Shown: positions 18,909 through 27,999 of the stretch, piece by piece
Position numbering within the stretch: position 1 is the stretch's first letter
Layout of the letters: every line of letters begins with the position of its first letter
Assembly: GCF_000442255.1 (NCBI RefSeq)
Contig: NZ_KE557273.1
Span: 362,654 to 426,653 of the forward strand
Direction of reading: 5' to 3'
DNA: 64,000 nucleotides
Source: Salipiger mucosus DSM 16094
GTDB taxonomy: Bacteria > Pseudomonadota > Alphaproteobacteria > Rhodobacterales > Rhodobacteraceae
Notes under the pieces: model-generated
What the model saw: the letters and a program-made list of their open reading frames with translations, nothing else
Told to the model about the DNA's origin: nothing
Database searches by the model: none
Program-made: the position numbers and the translations under genes

Positions 18909-18965
18909 CCTTCCCCTGCACTGCGCGGACACAATAGCCGAGACGGGAGCAAGGGGAGCGTTGCA

Positions 18966-20585
18966 GTGGAAGATCTCGGAACCTACGACTACGTGATCGT
19001 CGGCGCGGGCAGTGCCGGCTGCGTTCTGGCCAACCGGCTGAGCGAGGAGCCGGACAAGCGTGTGCTGCTGCTCGAAGCGGGCGGACGCGACAACTACCAC
19101 TGGATCCACATTCCGGTCGGCTATCTCTACTGCATCGGCAATCCGCGCACCGACTGGGGCTACAAGACACAGGCCTGCGACGGGCTGAACGGGCGCGAGC
19201 TTCTCTACCCGCGCGGCCGCGTTCTGGGGGGCTGCTCGTCGATCAACGGCATGCTCTACCTGCGGGGGCAGGCGGCCGACTACGACGGCTGGCGGCAGAT
19301 GGGGCTCACCGGATGGGGCTGGGACGACGTGCTGCCCTACTTCCGCAAGTCCGAGGACTATGTCTCCGGAGCCGACGAGATGCACGGCGAGGGCGGCGAG
19401 TGGCGGGTCGAGGACCAGCGCCTGAACTGGGAGATCCTAGACGCCTGGAAGACGGCCGCGATCGAGGCCGGCATACCCGAGACCGCGGATTTCAACCGCG
19501 GCGACAATTTCGGTGTCGGCTACTTCAAGGTGAACCAGCGCAACGGGTGGCGCTGGAGCACCGCCAAGGGGTTCCTGCGCCCCGCCCGGAACCGGCCCAA
19601 CCTGCGGGTCGTCACGCAGGCCCAGGCCGAGAAGGTCCTCTTCGAGAACCGCCGCGCCGTGGGCGTGCAGCTCCGCCACGAGGGCCGGCCGGCCCGCGCC
19701 ATGGCCTCGGGCGAAGTGATCCTGTCGTCCGGGGCGATCGGCTCCGTTCAGCTCCTGCAACTCTCCGGGGTGGGGCGCGGCGAGTACCTGAAGTCGCTCG
19801 GCATCGACGTGGTGCACGACCGGCCCGAGGTTGGCGAGAACCTGCAGGATCACCTGCAGGTCCGCTGCGCCTACAGGGTCCGCAATGCCACGACCCTCAA
19901 CACGCTTGCGAATACCATGGGTGGCAAGGCCCGGATCGGGCTGGAGTACCTGCTGACGCGCTCCGGCCCGATGTCGATGGCGCCAAGCCAGCTCGGCGCC
20001 TTTGCCTACTCGTCGCCGGACGTCGCGACGCCGGACCTCGAGTATCACGTCCAGCCGGTCACGCTCGACGCCTTCGGGCAGCCGCCGCACGATTTCCCGG
20101 CCATGACGGCGAGCGTCTGCAACCTGCGTCCCGAGAGCCACGGGCACGTCCGGATCACATCGCCCGACCCGCAGGACCATCCCGAGATCCAGCCGAACTA
20201 CCTGTCGACCGAGGGCGACCGGCGGGTCGCGGCCCGCGCGGTCAAGCTCACGCGCAAGATCATGGCCCAGCCCGCGCTCGCGCCCTACGCGCCGGAGGAG
20301 TTCAAGCCCGGCCCGCATTACCAGACCGACGAAGACCTCGTGCGCGGGGCAGGGGACATCGCCTCGACCATCTTCCACCCGGTCGGCACGGCGCGCATGG
20401 GCTCCGACCCCGGCGCCGTGGTCGATGGCGCGCTGCGCGTGAACGGGGTGCAGGGGCTGCGCGTGGTCGACGCCTCGGTCATGCCGCGCATCACCTCGGG
20501 CAATACGAACTCGCCGACGATCATGATCGCGGAAAAGGCGGCCGACCTGATCCGCGCGGCGGCAAGGACGGGCGAGATGGCCTGA
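18966..20585 (+). CDS. GMC-family FAD oxidoreductase (choline/alcohol dehydrogenase-like)
   Basis: A 539-residue flavoprotein. The FAD-binding GAGSAGC is at residues 13-19, then LLLEAGGRD, YPRGRVLGGCSSINGMLYLRG (the GMC signature), and the C-terminal HPVGTARMGSDP and SGNTNSPTIMIAEKAADL that carry the active-site His/Asn region. The family oxidises primary alcohols. GTG 18966 has AAGGGGAG seven bases ahead and starts just before the first strand, so it is preferred over in-frame upstream codons. It is probably controlled by the divergent LysR regulator. Betaine synthesis is possible, but no betaine aldehyde dehydrogenase is adjacent. Confidence 0.88.
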   Translation: MEDLGTYDYVIVGAGSAGCVLANRLSEEPDKRVLLLEAGGRDNYHWIHIPVGYLYCIGNPRTDWGYKTQACDGLNGRELLYPRGRVLGGCSSINGMLYLRGQAADYDGWRQMGLTGWGWDDVLPYFRKSEDYVSGADEMHGEGGEWRVEDQRLNWEILDAWKTAAIEAGIPETADFNRGDNFGVGYFKVNQRNGWRWSTAKGFLRPARNRPNLRVVTQAQAEKVLFENRRAVGVQLRHEGRPARAMASGEVILSSGAIGSVQLLQLSGVGRGEYLKSLGIDVVHDRPEVGENLQDHLQVRCAYRVRNATTLNTLANTMGGKARIGLEYLLTRSGPMSMAPSQLGAFAYSSPDVATPDLEYHVQPVTLDAFGQPPHDFPAMTASVCNLRPESHGHVRITSPDPQDHPEIQPNYLSTEGDRRVAARAVKLTRKIMAQPALAPYAPEEFKPGPHYQTDEDLVRGAGDIASTIFHPVGTARMGSDPGAVVDGALRVNGVQGLRVVDASVMPRITSGNTNSPTIMIAEKAADLIRAAARTGEMA

Positions 20586-20915
20586 GCCCGGCGGTCTCGC
20601 GTCCTGCTCCCTCCTGGGCCCGGGGACGACCACAGGTTGCCGGAAGTCATGTCGATCGCGTGGGTCTCTCCACCCGGTGCCGCTTCGGGCAAGGCTTTTC
20701 GCGGCACCAGTGCGTTGGCAGGCCGGTGCTCTTGCCGGTGATACGGTCGCACCACCGGAACTGCCCCAGGCAAGCGCCGGTCCCGCTTCCGCAGCGCGGA
20801 GCCGGGTAGTTTTGCGGACCATGCTCGCCATCGCCCGGGGGCGGCAGGCGCTTGCCACAACGACTCAGGTGCGGATTGCTGGCAAATTTGGTAGAACGTG
20901 CGCGGGGAGGACATC
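20586..20915. other. Intergenic region without a recognised gene
   Basis: About 330 bases between the GMC gene and the GNAT gene. Several short frames cross it on both strands, but none shows domain motifs or a ribosome binding site. GGGGAGG at 20904-20910 belongs to the GNAT gene. No clear promoter or repeat was seen. Confidence 0.4.
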
Positions 20916-21539
20916 ATGCCATACACGAACAGGATGGGTTCGGGCGTGCTCGGCATGCCATCGAGCCGCGAGGCTGCGCTCCGATACGAGATCGATGGCC
21001 TGAAAAGCGACCTGCGGGCCTTCGTCGCCGTCGCCCTGCAGCATGGCCTCAGGGATTTCTGCGAACAGCGGTACCCGGACATCGTGCGGGAGCTCGAGGC
21101 GGGCGTCGAGCGGTCGGAGGAGCGCGTCGAGCGCAAGTACGCCAAGATTCTTGCGGCGCTCGAAAGCGTCCCGGGGCTGAGAGCCACCCGCGGCGAGACC
21201 GGAGAGCGGACCTATTACCGGAATGCCGTCGATGACGTCGCCTATCTCGAGCATGGACTCGAGGACAGACGCTTGGTTCTCAATGGTATCTGGGTCGCGC
21301 CCTCATACCGGGGCCGGGGGATCGCGCATCGCATCCTGCGGCGCCTCGTGGAGGCGGCGGACGAGGCCGACTGCGGAATTGTGCTCTACCATGAGCCCTT
21401 CGGGGACCAGGGGTTGGAACGGGACGACCTCGAGGATTTCTACAATCGCCACGGGTTCCAGCGCCACGAAGCAACGCCGGACGGGTTGTTCCGCTTCCCG
21501 AAAACGCCCCTGGACCTTTACGCACGCCACCAGGGCTGA
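20916..21539 (+). CDS. GNAT-fold acetyltransferase with a long N-terminal extension
   Basis: A 207-residue protein. The C-terminal half holds a GNAT domain: WVAPSYRGRGIAHRILRRL is the acetyl-CoA loop (Q/RxxGxG/A) and EDFYNRHGFQRHEA is the usual last helix/strand. The first ~80 residues are charged and helical, possibly a coiled coil, and are not part of the fold. GGGGAGG five bases before ATG 20916 fixes the start, against a GTG at 20898. It appears monocistronic, with a terminator after it. The substrate is unknown. Confidence 0.75.
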   Translation: MPYTNRMGSGVLGMPSSREAALRYEIDGLKSDLRAFVAVALQHGLRDFCEQRYPDIVRELEAGVERSEERVERKYAKILAALESVPGLRATRGETGERTYYRNAVDDVAYLEHGLEDRRLVLNGIWVAPSYRGRGIAHRILRRLVEAADEADCGIVLYHEPFGDQGLERDDLEDFYNRHGFQRHEATPDGLFRFPKTPLDLYARHQG

Positions 21540-21562
21540 GGCGCCTCTCCCGCGCCGCGTTC

Positions 21563-21587
21563 GCGCCCGGACGCCTGCGTCCGGCGC
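21563..21587 (+). terminator. Hairpin after the GNAT gene
   Basis: GCGCCCGGACGC pairs with GCGTCCGGCGC with one bulged C. It lies 24 bases after the stop and is followed by TTG only. It is a probable terminator; the rest of 21588-21834 holds no gene, and its AT-rich last 60 bases probably carry the next promoter. Confidence 0.5.
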
Positions 21588-21834
21588 TTGACGTGTTGCG
21601 CGCTCTGGCGGCATGCGATCGCGGTCGCACGACACCGGCTTCGCGTCACGGCAGCCTTGATCCAAGAGGCCACCTCGTCGCGCCGAACTGACCCATGATC
21701 GCGGGCGTTTCCGGGAGGTCAGGTCCGGGCCTTTCGAAGAACGCCTTGCTTCGTCGCGTTGCACAGTTGCCATGCACAACTTTGACGTGCAATCTTGTTT
21801 CCATTACTCCATTTGATGGAAAGATCTTGTCTTC

Positions 21835-24825
21835 ATGCCGCGCTTTCTCTCCGCCCTCGTCGTGCTGGCGTTGCTGTCCGTCGACCGCGCTTCGGCGCAG
21901 GATGACGCCGCCGGTCTCCCGCTGCCCTCGTCGCTGCCGCTTCTCGACTACCAGTCGACGCTCTATCCCTTCATCGCCGAACGCCGGTTTGCCGAGCTGG
22001 GCTGGCTGCGCGACAAGCGCTGGCGCGACACCGGGCCCTTCGTGCTCGACACCTCATACGGCATCCATCCGGCCGTGCGGATGTACTACTCGCCCGAGAT
22101 CGTGGACTGGCTCGAAGGCGGCCGCGAGGGCCGCGTTCCCGACGGCGCGGTGGTGGTCAAGGAAATGGCGACGCCGCCCTCGGCGCGCTACGTCGAATAT
22201 CGCCGGATGCTAGACTACCTGCACCCCGACGCGCCCGAAACCGTCGAGACGAAGATGCTCGACTTTCTGCGCAAGACAGGCGGGCTGAACTGGACGGTCA
22301 TGGTGCGCGACAGCGCCCTGTCGCACGGCGGTTGGTTCTTCGCCGGGATCGGGCAATCGGCCGAGGTCGACAGCTTCGACGCGCCCTTCGCGCCGGCCTC
22401 GGGGCAGGCGGCCGACGGCATGTGCATGCGCTGCCATGCCTCCTCGGCCGAGGAACTGATCTTTTCCTCGCTCGAGAACGTCGAGGGCTATCCGGGCGAG
22501 CCGCTGATTTTCCGTGTCGATGAAAGCTGGCGCGACATGGAGGGTTTTCCGCCCGGGCCCTTCAACCTGCCGCCCGCGCAGCGCCCGGCCATGGGTCAGA
22601 GCGAGGCCGCGCTCATCAGGGATGTCTTTCACAGCGACGCGGCTTTCGCCGCCTCGAACAAGACCGGCGACACGTCGCCGACAAAGATCAACCCGGCCTT
22701 CGCCGAGGCCTTCCCGCCCACCGGCGGCATCTCGATCCCTGTCTCGCAGGTGCAGACCATGCCGAGCGAGTGGCTCGACCACGTGCCCTCGCGCCCGGAG
22801 GGGCCGCAGCACTTCCTGACCTCGGACAACTGCATCGGCTGCCACGGCGGTCTGGGCGGCCCGCCTTCGGGCACCACGATGTTCCTGCAGACCGGCCCGG
22901 ACTACGGCGACGGCTACAACATCTCGGAATACGGCGAATGGCGCTGGTCGCCGATGGGCCTCGCTGGCCGCGACCCGATCTTCTTCGCGCAACTGGAAAG
23001 CGAGTTCGCCCTGCTCGAGCAGGCCGGCGCCGGCGATCTGTCGGGCAGCCTCGGCACCACATGCCTGTCGTGCCACGGCGCCATGGGGCAGCGGCAGCTG
23101 CAGATCGACGCGCAGGCGGACCCGGACGCGGGGCTCGATCCGAACGTCTTCAAGCCCGAGTACCTGTCCCTGCACGCCCCGCTGACCGAGGCGGAGGAGG
23201 CGGCGCAGAAGGCCGATGGCACCTTCCCATACCACGAGTACGGCAACCTCGCCCGCGAGGGCATTTCCTGCGCCGTGTGCCACCATATCGCGCCGCCCGA
23301 ACGGGCCGAGGGGCAGCCGGACTACAACGCGCTCGACACCTACCTGATGAACGGCACCACCGGCGTCTTCCGGATGACCGAGGCCGACCGGCTGATCGGC
23401 CCCTTCGAGGACGTCCGGCAGAAGCCCATGCAGAACGCCATGGGCATCACACCGGTGCAGGACGACTACATCAAGGATAGCGAGCTTTGCGGCGCCTGCC
23501 ACACGATCAACCTGCCCAACGTCGATGCCGACAAGGACGAGCCGCTGGATGGCTATACCGAGGCGGACCAGGCGGTCTTCAACCAGGCGGCCGCGAATGG
23601 CGCCGCGTTCCTCGGGCGGGAATACGGCGTGACATTTCCCGAGGATCTGACCGGTTTCCAGCATTCGGTCGAGCAGGCGACCTACCTCGAATGGGTCAAC
23701 AGTATCTACAGCGAGGCGGGGACGGCGCGCTCCTGTCAGGACTGCCACATGAAGTCCGACTTCCAGAGTGCCGACGGCAAGCTGTCGGTGCCCTTCATCA
23801 CCACGCAGATCGCGACCATCCAGGATACCACCCTGCCTGCGGTGACGAACCTGCTGCCTGAGGAGGAGGTCGACGTGCCCTTCCGGCAGGGCTATCGCCG
23901 TCACAGCTTCGTCGGTCTCAACGTCTTCATGGTCGAGATGATGCGCCAGTTCCAGGACCAGACGGGCCTGAGCCGCACCGACCCGATGACCTACGCCACC
24001 AATGGCGCGCAGCTCTCGATCGACACCATGGCGCTTCAGGCGGCCAACGAGACCGCCGGGATCACGCTGAACCTGCGGGCCGAGGCCGAGGCGCTGGTGG
24101 CCGACGTCGGCGTGACCAACCGGACCGGGCACCGGCTGCCCTCGGGCGTGGGCTTCCGCCGCGCCTTTCTCGAGGTGCGGGCGGTGAACATGCTGGGCGA
24201 AACGCTCTGGTGCTCGGGCTGCACCAACGGCGCCGGGGTGATCGTCGACGGCGCGGGCATGCCGCTGGAGACCGAGTTTCTCGACGTCGTGCCCGAGGGC
24301 GCGGACATGGCGCTCTACCAGCCGCATCACCGTGTCGTCAGCGACCAGTCCCAGGTGCAGATCTACGAGGAACTGACGCGCAACGCCAAGGGCGCCTTCA
24401 CCACCAGCTTCGTGCACCGGGTCTCGCACCCCAAGGACAACCGCATCCTGCCGCACGGCGCGCGGAGGCCGGGCACGCCGGAATTCGCCGCCAAGTTCGG
24501 CGACAGCGAGGTCACCGCCGCCTTCATGAAGGCCACGGTTCCCGAGGGGCAGGCCGTGCAGGACGTGGATTTCGTCGCGGGAGAGGATCGCGTGCAATAT
24601 CGCATGAGCCTCCCCGAGGGCACGGATCCGGCGGATGTGACGGTAACGGCGACCCTCTATTCGCAGGCGATCCCGCCCTACTACCTCAAGCAGCGCTTCG
24701 AGACGGCGCCCGATGGCCCGGCCACCCGGCGCCTCTACTACATGGCCAGCCGGCTGGAAACCGAGGGCACCCTGATCGAGGACTGGAAGCTTGCGACGGG
24801 GACCGCCACGGCGCGCCTGCCCTGA
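21835..24825 (+). CDS. Exported hexaheme c-type cytochrome with a P460-like N-terminal region
   Basis: A 996-residue protein with a signal peptide ending RASAQ. Six CXXCH heme sites are present, with first Cys at residues 197 (CMRCH), 333 (CIGCH), 410 (CLSCH), 479 (CAVCH), 552 (CGACH) and 634 (CQDCH). A seventh CSGC near 790 lacks the His. The segment before the first heme (NWTVMVRDSALSHGGWFFAG, then CMRCHASSAEELIFS) resembles the cytochrome P460 domain. The last 300 residues have no heme and look beta-rich (VGVTNRTGHRLPSG). It probably works in periplasmic electron transfer, perhaps as a dehydrogenase. The next gene encodes a one-heme partner. I do not recognise a named family for the whole. 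Confidence 0.75.
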   Translation: MPRFLSALVVLALLSVDRASAQDDAAGLPLPSSLPLLDYQSTLYPFIAERRFAELGWLRDKRWRDTGPFVLDTSYGIHPAVRMYYSPEIVDWLEGGREGRVPDGAVVVKEMATPPSARYVEYRRMLDYLHPDAPETVETKMLDFLRKTGGLNWTVMVRDSALSHGGWFFAGIGQSAEVDSFDAPFAPASGQAADGMCMRCHASSAEELIFSSLENVEGYPGEPLIFRVDESWRDMEGFPPGPFNLPPAQRPAMGQSEAALIRDVFHSDAAFAASNKTGDTSPTKINPAFAEAFPPTGGISIPVSQVQTMPSEWLDHVPSRPEGPQHFLTSDNCIGCHGGLGGPPSGTTMFLQTGPDYGDGYNISEYGEWRWSPMGLAGRDPIFFAQLESEFALLEQAGAGDLSGSLGTTCLSCHGAMGQRQLQIDAQADPDAGLDPNVFKPEYLSLHAPLTEAEEAAQKADGTFPYHEYGNLAREGISCAVCHHIAPPERAEGQPDYNALDTYLMNGTTGVFRMTEADRLIGPFEDVRQKPMQNAMGITPVQDDYIKDSELCGACHTINLPNVDADKDEPLDGYTEADQAVFNQAAANGAAFLGREYGVTFPEDLTGFQHSVEQATYLEWVNSIYSEAGTARSCQDCHMKSDFQSADGKLSVPFITTQIATIQDTTLPAVTNLLPEEEVDVPFRQGYRRHSFVGLNVFMVEMMRQFQDQTGLSRTDPMTYATNGAQLSIDTMALQAANETAGITLNLRAEAEALVADVGVTNRTGHRLPSGVGFRRAFLEVRAVNMLGETLWCSGCTNGAGVIVDGAGMPLETEFLDVVPEGADMALYQPHHRVVSDQSQVQIYEELTRNAKGAFTTSFVHRVSHPKDNRILPHGARRPGTPEFAAKFGDSEVTAAFMKATVPEGQAVQDVDFVAGEDRVQYRMSLPEGTDPADVTVTATLYSQAIPPYYLKQRFETAPDGPATRRLYYMASRLETEGTLIEDWKLATGTATARLP

Positions 24826-24897
24826 GGCGGGCCGCGCCCGCGCGGACGACAGGATTTTTCAACGACGGATTTCAATGTAGCAAGGGAGGAGATCATC

Positions 24898-26082
24898 ATG
24901 CCAAGGGTATTCAAGGGGCTGGCGACCGCCGCCTTCATCCTCGTGCCGGCCGTTCCGGTCATGGCGCAGGATTACAGCGGCTGTACCGCCGACGGCTGGC
25001 TCGACAAGAGCGACGAGGCCTTTGCCGCCGATTGTGCCGGGATGGCCTTCTCGGACTCGCTCGAGGACCGGGAGCGGGTGGCGTGGATGTTCTTCGCGCG
25101 CGTCAACCAGCTGATCCAGGACCCGGACGGGGACGGCATGTCCGGGTCGGGACAGGTCCCCGTCTGGATGGCCTGGCCCACGGACCCCGACACCTTCGAC
25201 TCGGCGCAGCCCTTCGATTTCGGAGACCCGCCGCGCAACGAGATGCTCCCGAGCACGGAAAAGAAGGACATCCTCGCGGGCCGGATCGCGACCGAGGATC
25301 CCGACGGCGCGAACGAGGAGGTGACCCGCAACAAGACCAGCTACGACTACCTTGTCAGCAGCGGACTGACGACCAAGCGCGACGTTGCCGCCTTCTTCGA
25401 CGAGAACGACTACGTCGACATGCCCGTCGGCTCGGTCGAGCTGAAGGCCTCGTGGCTGCAGGTGCCCGACGGCACGCAGGCCCCCGAGGGCGCGCTCACC
25501 TTTGCCTTCGAGAGCGACACCTACTGGTGGCGCGGCATCCACATCATGGTGAAGATGCAGCCGCTGCCGGACCCGGCGCAGATGTTCTACTCCGAGGAGC
25601 CCAGCTGGTTCTGGACGACCTTCGAGTTCAACGACAATCCCGGCGTCGGCCACGTTCGCGAAGACCTGACAACGCAGCGTGCGCCGCTCTCCGAAACCGC
25701 GATCGCGGGCATCCTCGAGACCGCTGGCCTCTCCGGGTTCGGGTTCGAGGCCTATGCCCCGAACGGCACCCAGATTCGCTTCACCAAGGGCGGCACAGGC
25801 GAGACCCCGGTGATCCTTGGTCACACGGACATGGAGGATTTCGCCGGCAGCCCCAACACGGCGCAGCCCCGCTACTGGACCGGCTTCGAGGCCAGTTGCC
25901 ACAGCTGTCACGCCACGGCGGCCTACCATCCCGGGACCAAGGCCTTCTTTCCGTTCTCGGTGCCGACCGGCGCGCTCGATCCGGGGTACAACAAGGCCGA
26001 CAAGGACGGGATCGTGCGGTACCTGGGCCAGGGCTACAAGCCGCTCGACTTCATGTGGCCCATCGCGTTCCAGGCGCGCTGA
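24898..26082 (+). CDS. Exported single-heme c-type cytochrome-like protein
   Basis: A 394-residue protein with a signal peptide ending PVMAQ. One heme site, CHSCH, has its first Cys at residue 334, near the C-terminus. The long N-terminal region is rich in Trp and acidic residues (DTYWWRGIHIMVKMQ) and matches no fold I can name. AAGGGAGGAG precedes ATG 24898. It follows the hexaheme gene by 72 bases on the same strand and ends at a terminator, so the two form an operon and probably a redox pair. Confidence 0.75.
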   Translation: MPRVFKGLATAAFILVPAVPVMAQDYSGCTADGWLDKSDEAFAADCAGMAFSDSLEDRERVAWMFFARVNQLIQDPDGDGMSGSGQVPVWMAWPTDPDTFDSAQPFDFGDPPRNEMLPSTEKKDILAGRIATEDPDGANEEVTRNKTSYDYLVSSGLTTKRDVAAFFDENDYVDMPVGSVELKASWLQVPDGTQAPEGALTFAFESDTYWWRGIHIMVKMQPLPDPAQMFYSEEPSWFWTTFEFNDNPGVGHVREDLTTQRAPLSETAIAGILETAGLSGFGFEAYAPNGTQIRFTKGGTGETPVILGHTDMEDFAGSPNTAQPRYWTGFEASCHSCHATAAYHPGTKAFFPFSVPTGALDPGYNKADKDGIVRYLGQGYKPLDFMWPIAFQAR

Positions 26083-26102
26083 GACCAGCGGATGCAGTGG
26101 CG

Positions 26103-26128
26103 CGCGCCCGTTCTTGCGAACGGGCGCG
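26103..26128. terminator. Strong hairpin between the cytochrome operon and the RTX gene
   Basis: An 11-base perfect stem: CGCGCCCGTTC (26103-26113), loop TTGC, then GAACGGGCGCG (26118-26128). It lies 20 bases after the cytochrome stop, between convergent genes, and can serve both strands. Confidence 0.7.
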
Positions 26129-26223
26129 GCCGCTTTGCCGGCCAGATTCCTCCCCCTGGGACGAACCGGCTCCGCGGGGCGCGCGGATCAAGGGGCTGAC
26201 GGCGGTTCAGCCCGGGCCCAAGC

Positions 26224-27800
26224 TTAAAGGACCAGGTTCTCGGCTCCGATGTCCACGCCGACCTCGATAACCAGGTCGGCTGCTCCGTCGCCGTCGACGT
26301 CGCCAAGCAGCCGCCCGCCGGATTGCCACAGGGATGCGCTGCCCTCTTCGCCGAACACGAAGGCCTGGTGTCCGGGCGCCTGGCTGTCCGCGTCCACGTG
26401 CGCCAGGTTGATGCGGTCGAAGTCCGGGTCGAAGTCGAGGAGGATGTCCATCTCGTTCCAGGTGCTGTCGGTCGCCTCGCGGAACTGGAAGATGTCATAG
26501 CCGCTGCCGCTTTCCAGGGTGTCCGCACCGGGCCCGCCGACCAGCATGTCGCTGCCGGTGCCCGAGGAGAGGCGGTCGTCTCCCGCTCCGCCCCAGAGCA
26601 CGTCCCGGCCGCCACGGGACCAGATCGTCGTCCCCGGCGCCGCCCCGCAGGATGTTGCGTGCATCGTTGCCGACGAGGATGTTGTCGGTCGCCCCGCCAC
26701 GGCCGTCGATAGCACGTCGTTGCCCGCGCCCCGTCCAGCCAGTCGCCGCCGGGTGTTCCGGAGACGCTGTCGTCGCGGCGGCTGCCCACGAGTTCCGAGA
26801 CCATGACCGTGTTCGCGGTCCGGTCCGTCGGCGCGCCGTAGGAGGTGCCGTCGTTGAAGAAGTTGCTGGGCGACAGGAGGTCCATCGCCGCATCGCGCAG
26901 GCTGCGGTCCACGAGCACCGTGTTGCCGGTGTCTCGGCCGCCGTGGAAAATCACGTCGCGGTCGGTCTCGGCGATATGCACGAGGTTGCCCGCGGCAGAG
27001 GACCAGCTGGCGAAGACCACCGAGTGCCGCATCTCCTGATCGGTCAGCTCGACAAGGCGGCTGTCGAAGACGTCACGCAACTGGATGGCATATCCGTTTC
27101 CGCCGCCGCCCCGGTTGTGCGCCCCGGTGACGATCAGGCCATCGGCCGAGAGATTCGCGCTTTGCGCGATGTTGATCCCGACGGAGGGCACGTCATGCAG
27201 GGCGATATCCGCGAGGTGCAGCCCGGCCGTGCCCTCGATCGCGATCGCGGCGTCGCGGTAGTACGCCGGCAGTGTGTTAGAGAACTGCGACGGATCGGCC
27301 GGGCCAAGTCCGTAGTCCACCGACAGGCGCTCGAGCGTCACGTTCTCGGCAAGGTCGATCTCGCGCAGGGTCGTGACATCCATGCCGAACTCGAAATGCA
27401 CGCCGGTCTCGAGGGTCACGTCGTTGCCGTCCACGTCCGCGACCCTGACGAGCGAGCCGCGCAGCGGCGAGTCGGTCTTTCGCCAGTCGGTGTCGCCGAT
27501 CGCGTCGAGGAACGAGTTCGTGTTGGCGGCCTCGATCTCGAGCCAGTCGCCGGCGGTGATCTCGTGCGGCCCCGCGACCACGATGTGCCGCGCTCCGAGC
27601 GCCGCGTCGGAGGCCAGCGCGAGCGCGTCGCCGGTCTCGGTGGTGCCGACGCGGATGGCCGGTCCGTCGAGCTCCTCGGCGCCGAGGATGGTCTCGCCTG
27701 CGCCGGCCCCGACAATGGCGATGTCGTCTCGGGTCACGGTGAGAGGCTCCATCAGCCCGTAGACACCGGCGGCGAGGCGCAGGGTCGTGCCGGCGGACGG
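26224..27800 (-). pseudogene. Secreted beta-helix/RTX calcium-binding protein, frameshifted and 5'-truncated
   Basis: Read from about 27800 downward. A right-handed beta-helix region is visible (LRLAAGVYGLMEPLTVTRDD, IAIVGAGAGETILG, NGYAIQLRDVFDSR). It is followed by RTX nonapeptides that need three frames to read: GDWLDGA, then GGATDNILVGNDARNILRGG, then GGAGDDRLSSG and GGPGADTLESG, ending VDIGAENLVL. Frame changes lie near 26730 and 26630. RTX proteins leave by type I secretion. No start codon with coding character is seen: homology stops near 27795, where a LuxR fragment begins on the other strand. Beside an alginate-type cluster it may be a polymer-modifying enzyme, but no DPH(E/D) epimerase motif is seen. 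Confidence 0.65.
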
Positions 27801-27999
27801 CACAGACGGGCCGTCGGACCGGGAACGGGACGTGCTCCTGGCCTTCGCCCGGGGCGATCCGGCCAAGATCATCGCCCGCGCACTGTCGATCAGCCCGAAA
27901 ACCGTCGAGACCCACAAGTACCGGGGGCTGTCCAAGCTCGGCCTCTCGGGACGGTCCAGCCTTCTGAGCCACGCCCTCGATCATGGCTGGCAGCTCTGA
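27787..27999 (+). pseudogene. LuxR/NarL-type HTH fragment lacking its N-terminal domain
   Basis: Only 70 codons from GTG 27787. The frame encodes a full LuxR-type HTH: SDRERDVLLAFARGDPAKII, then ALSISPKTVETHKYRGLSKL and HALDHGWQL. The receiver or sensor domain expected in front is absent, and the sequence upstream belongs to the RTX gene on the other strand. The stop overlaps the next regulator gene by 17 bases. The C-terminal layout matches that downstream gene, so this is probably a tandem paralogue cut by a deletion or misjoin. A free-standing HTH protein is less likely. Confidence 0.6.

Noticed and set aside
20586-20915. Possible small gene in the GMC-GNAT gap (minus-strand stretch with WCDRITGK-like residues)
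   Set aside because: No start with ribosome site and no family match; frames on both strands look like GC-rich background.
24210-26270. A 686-codon plus-strand frame spanning the two cytochrome genes
   Set aside because: It is an out-of-frame shadow; both cytochrome genes have signal peptides and CXXCH motifs in their own frames.
26224-27800. Assigning the RTX gene as an AlgE-type C5-epimerase
   Set aside because: The A-module motif YGFDPHE is not present, so only a beta-helix/RTX description is justified.
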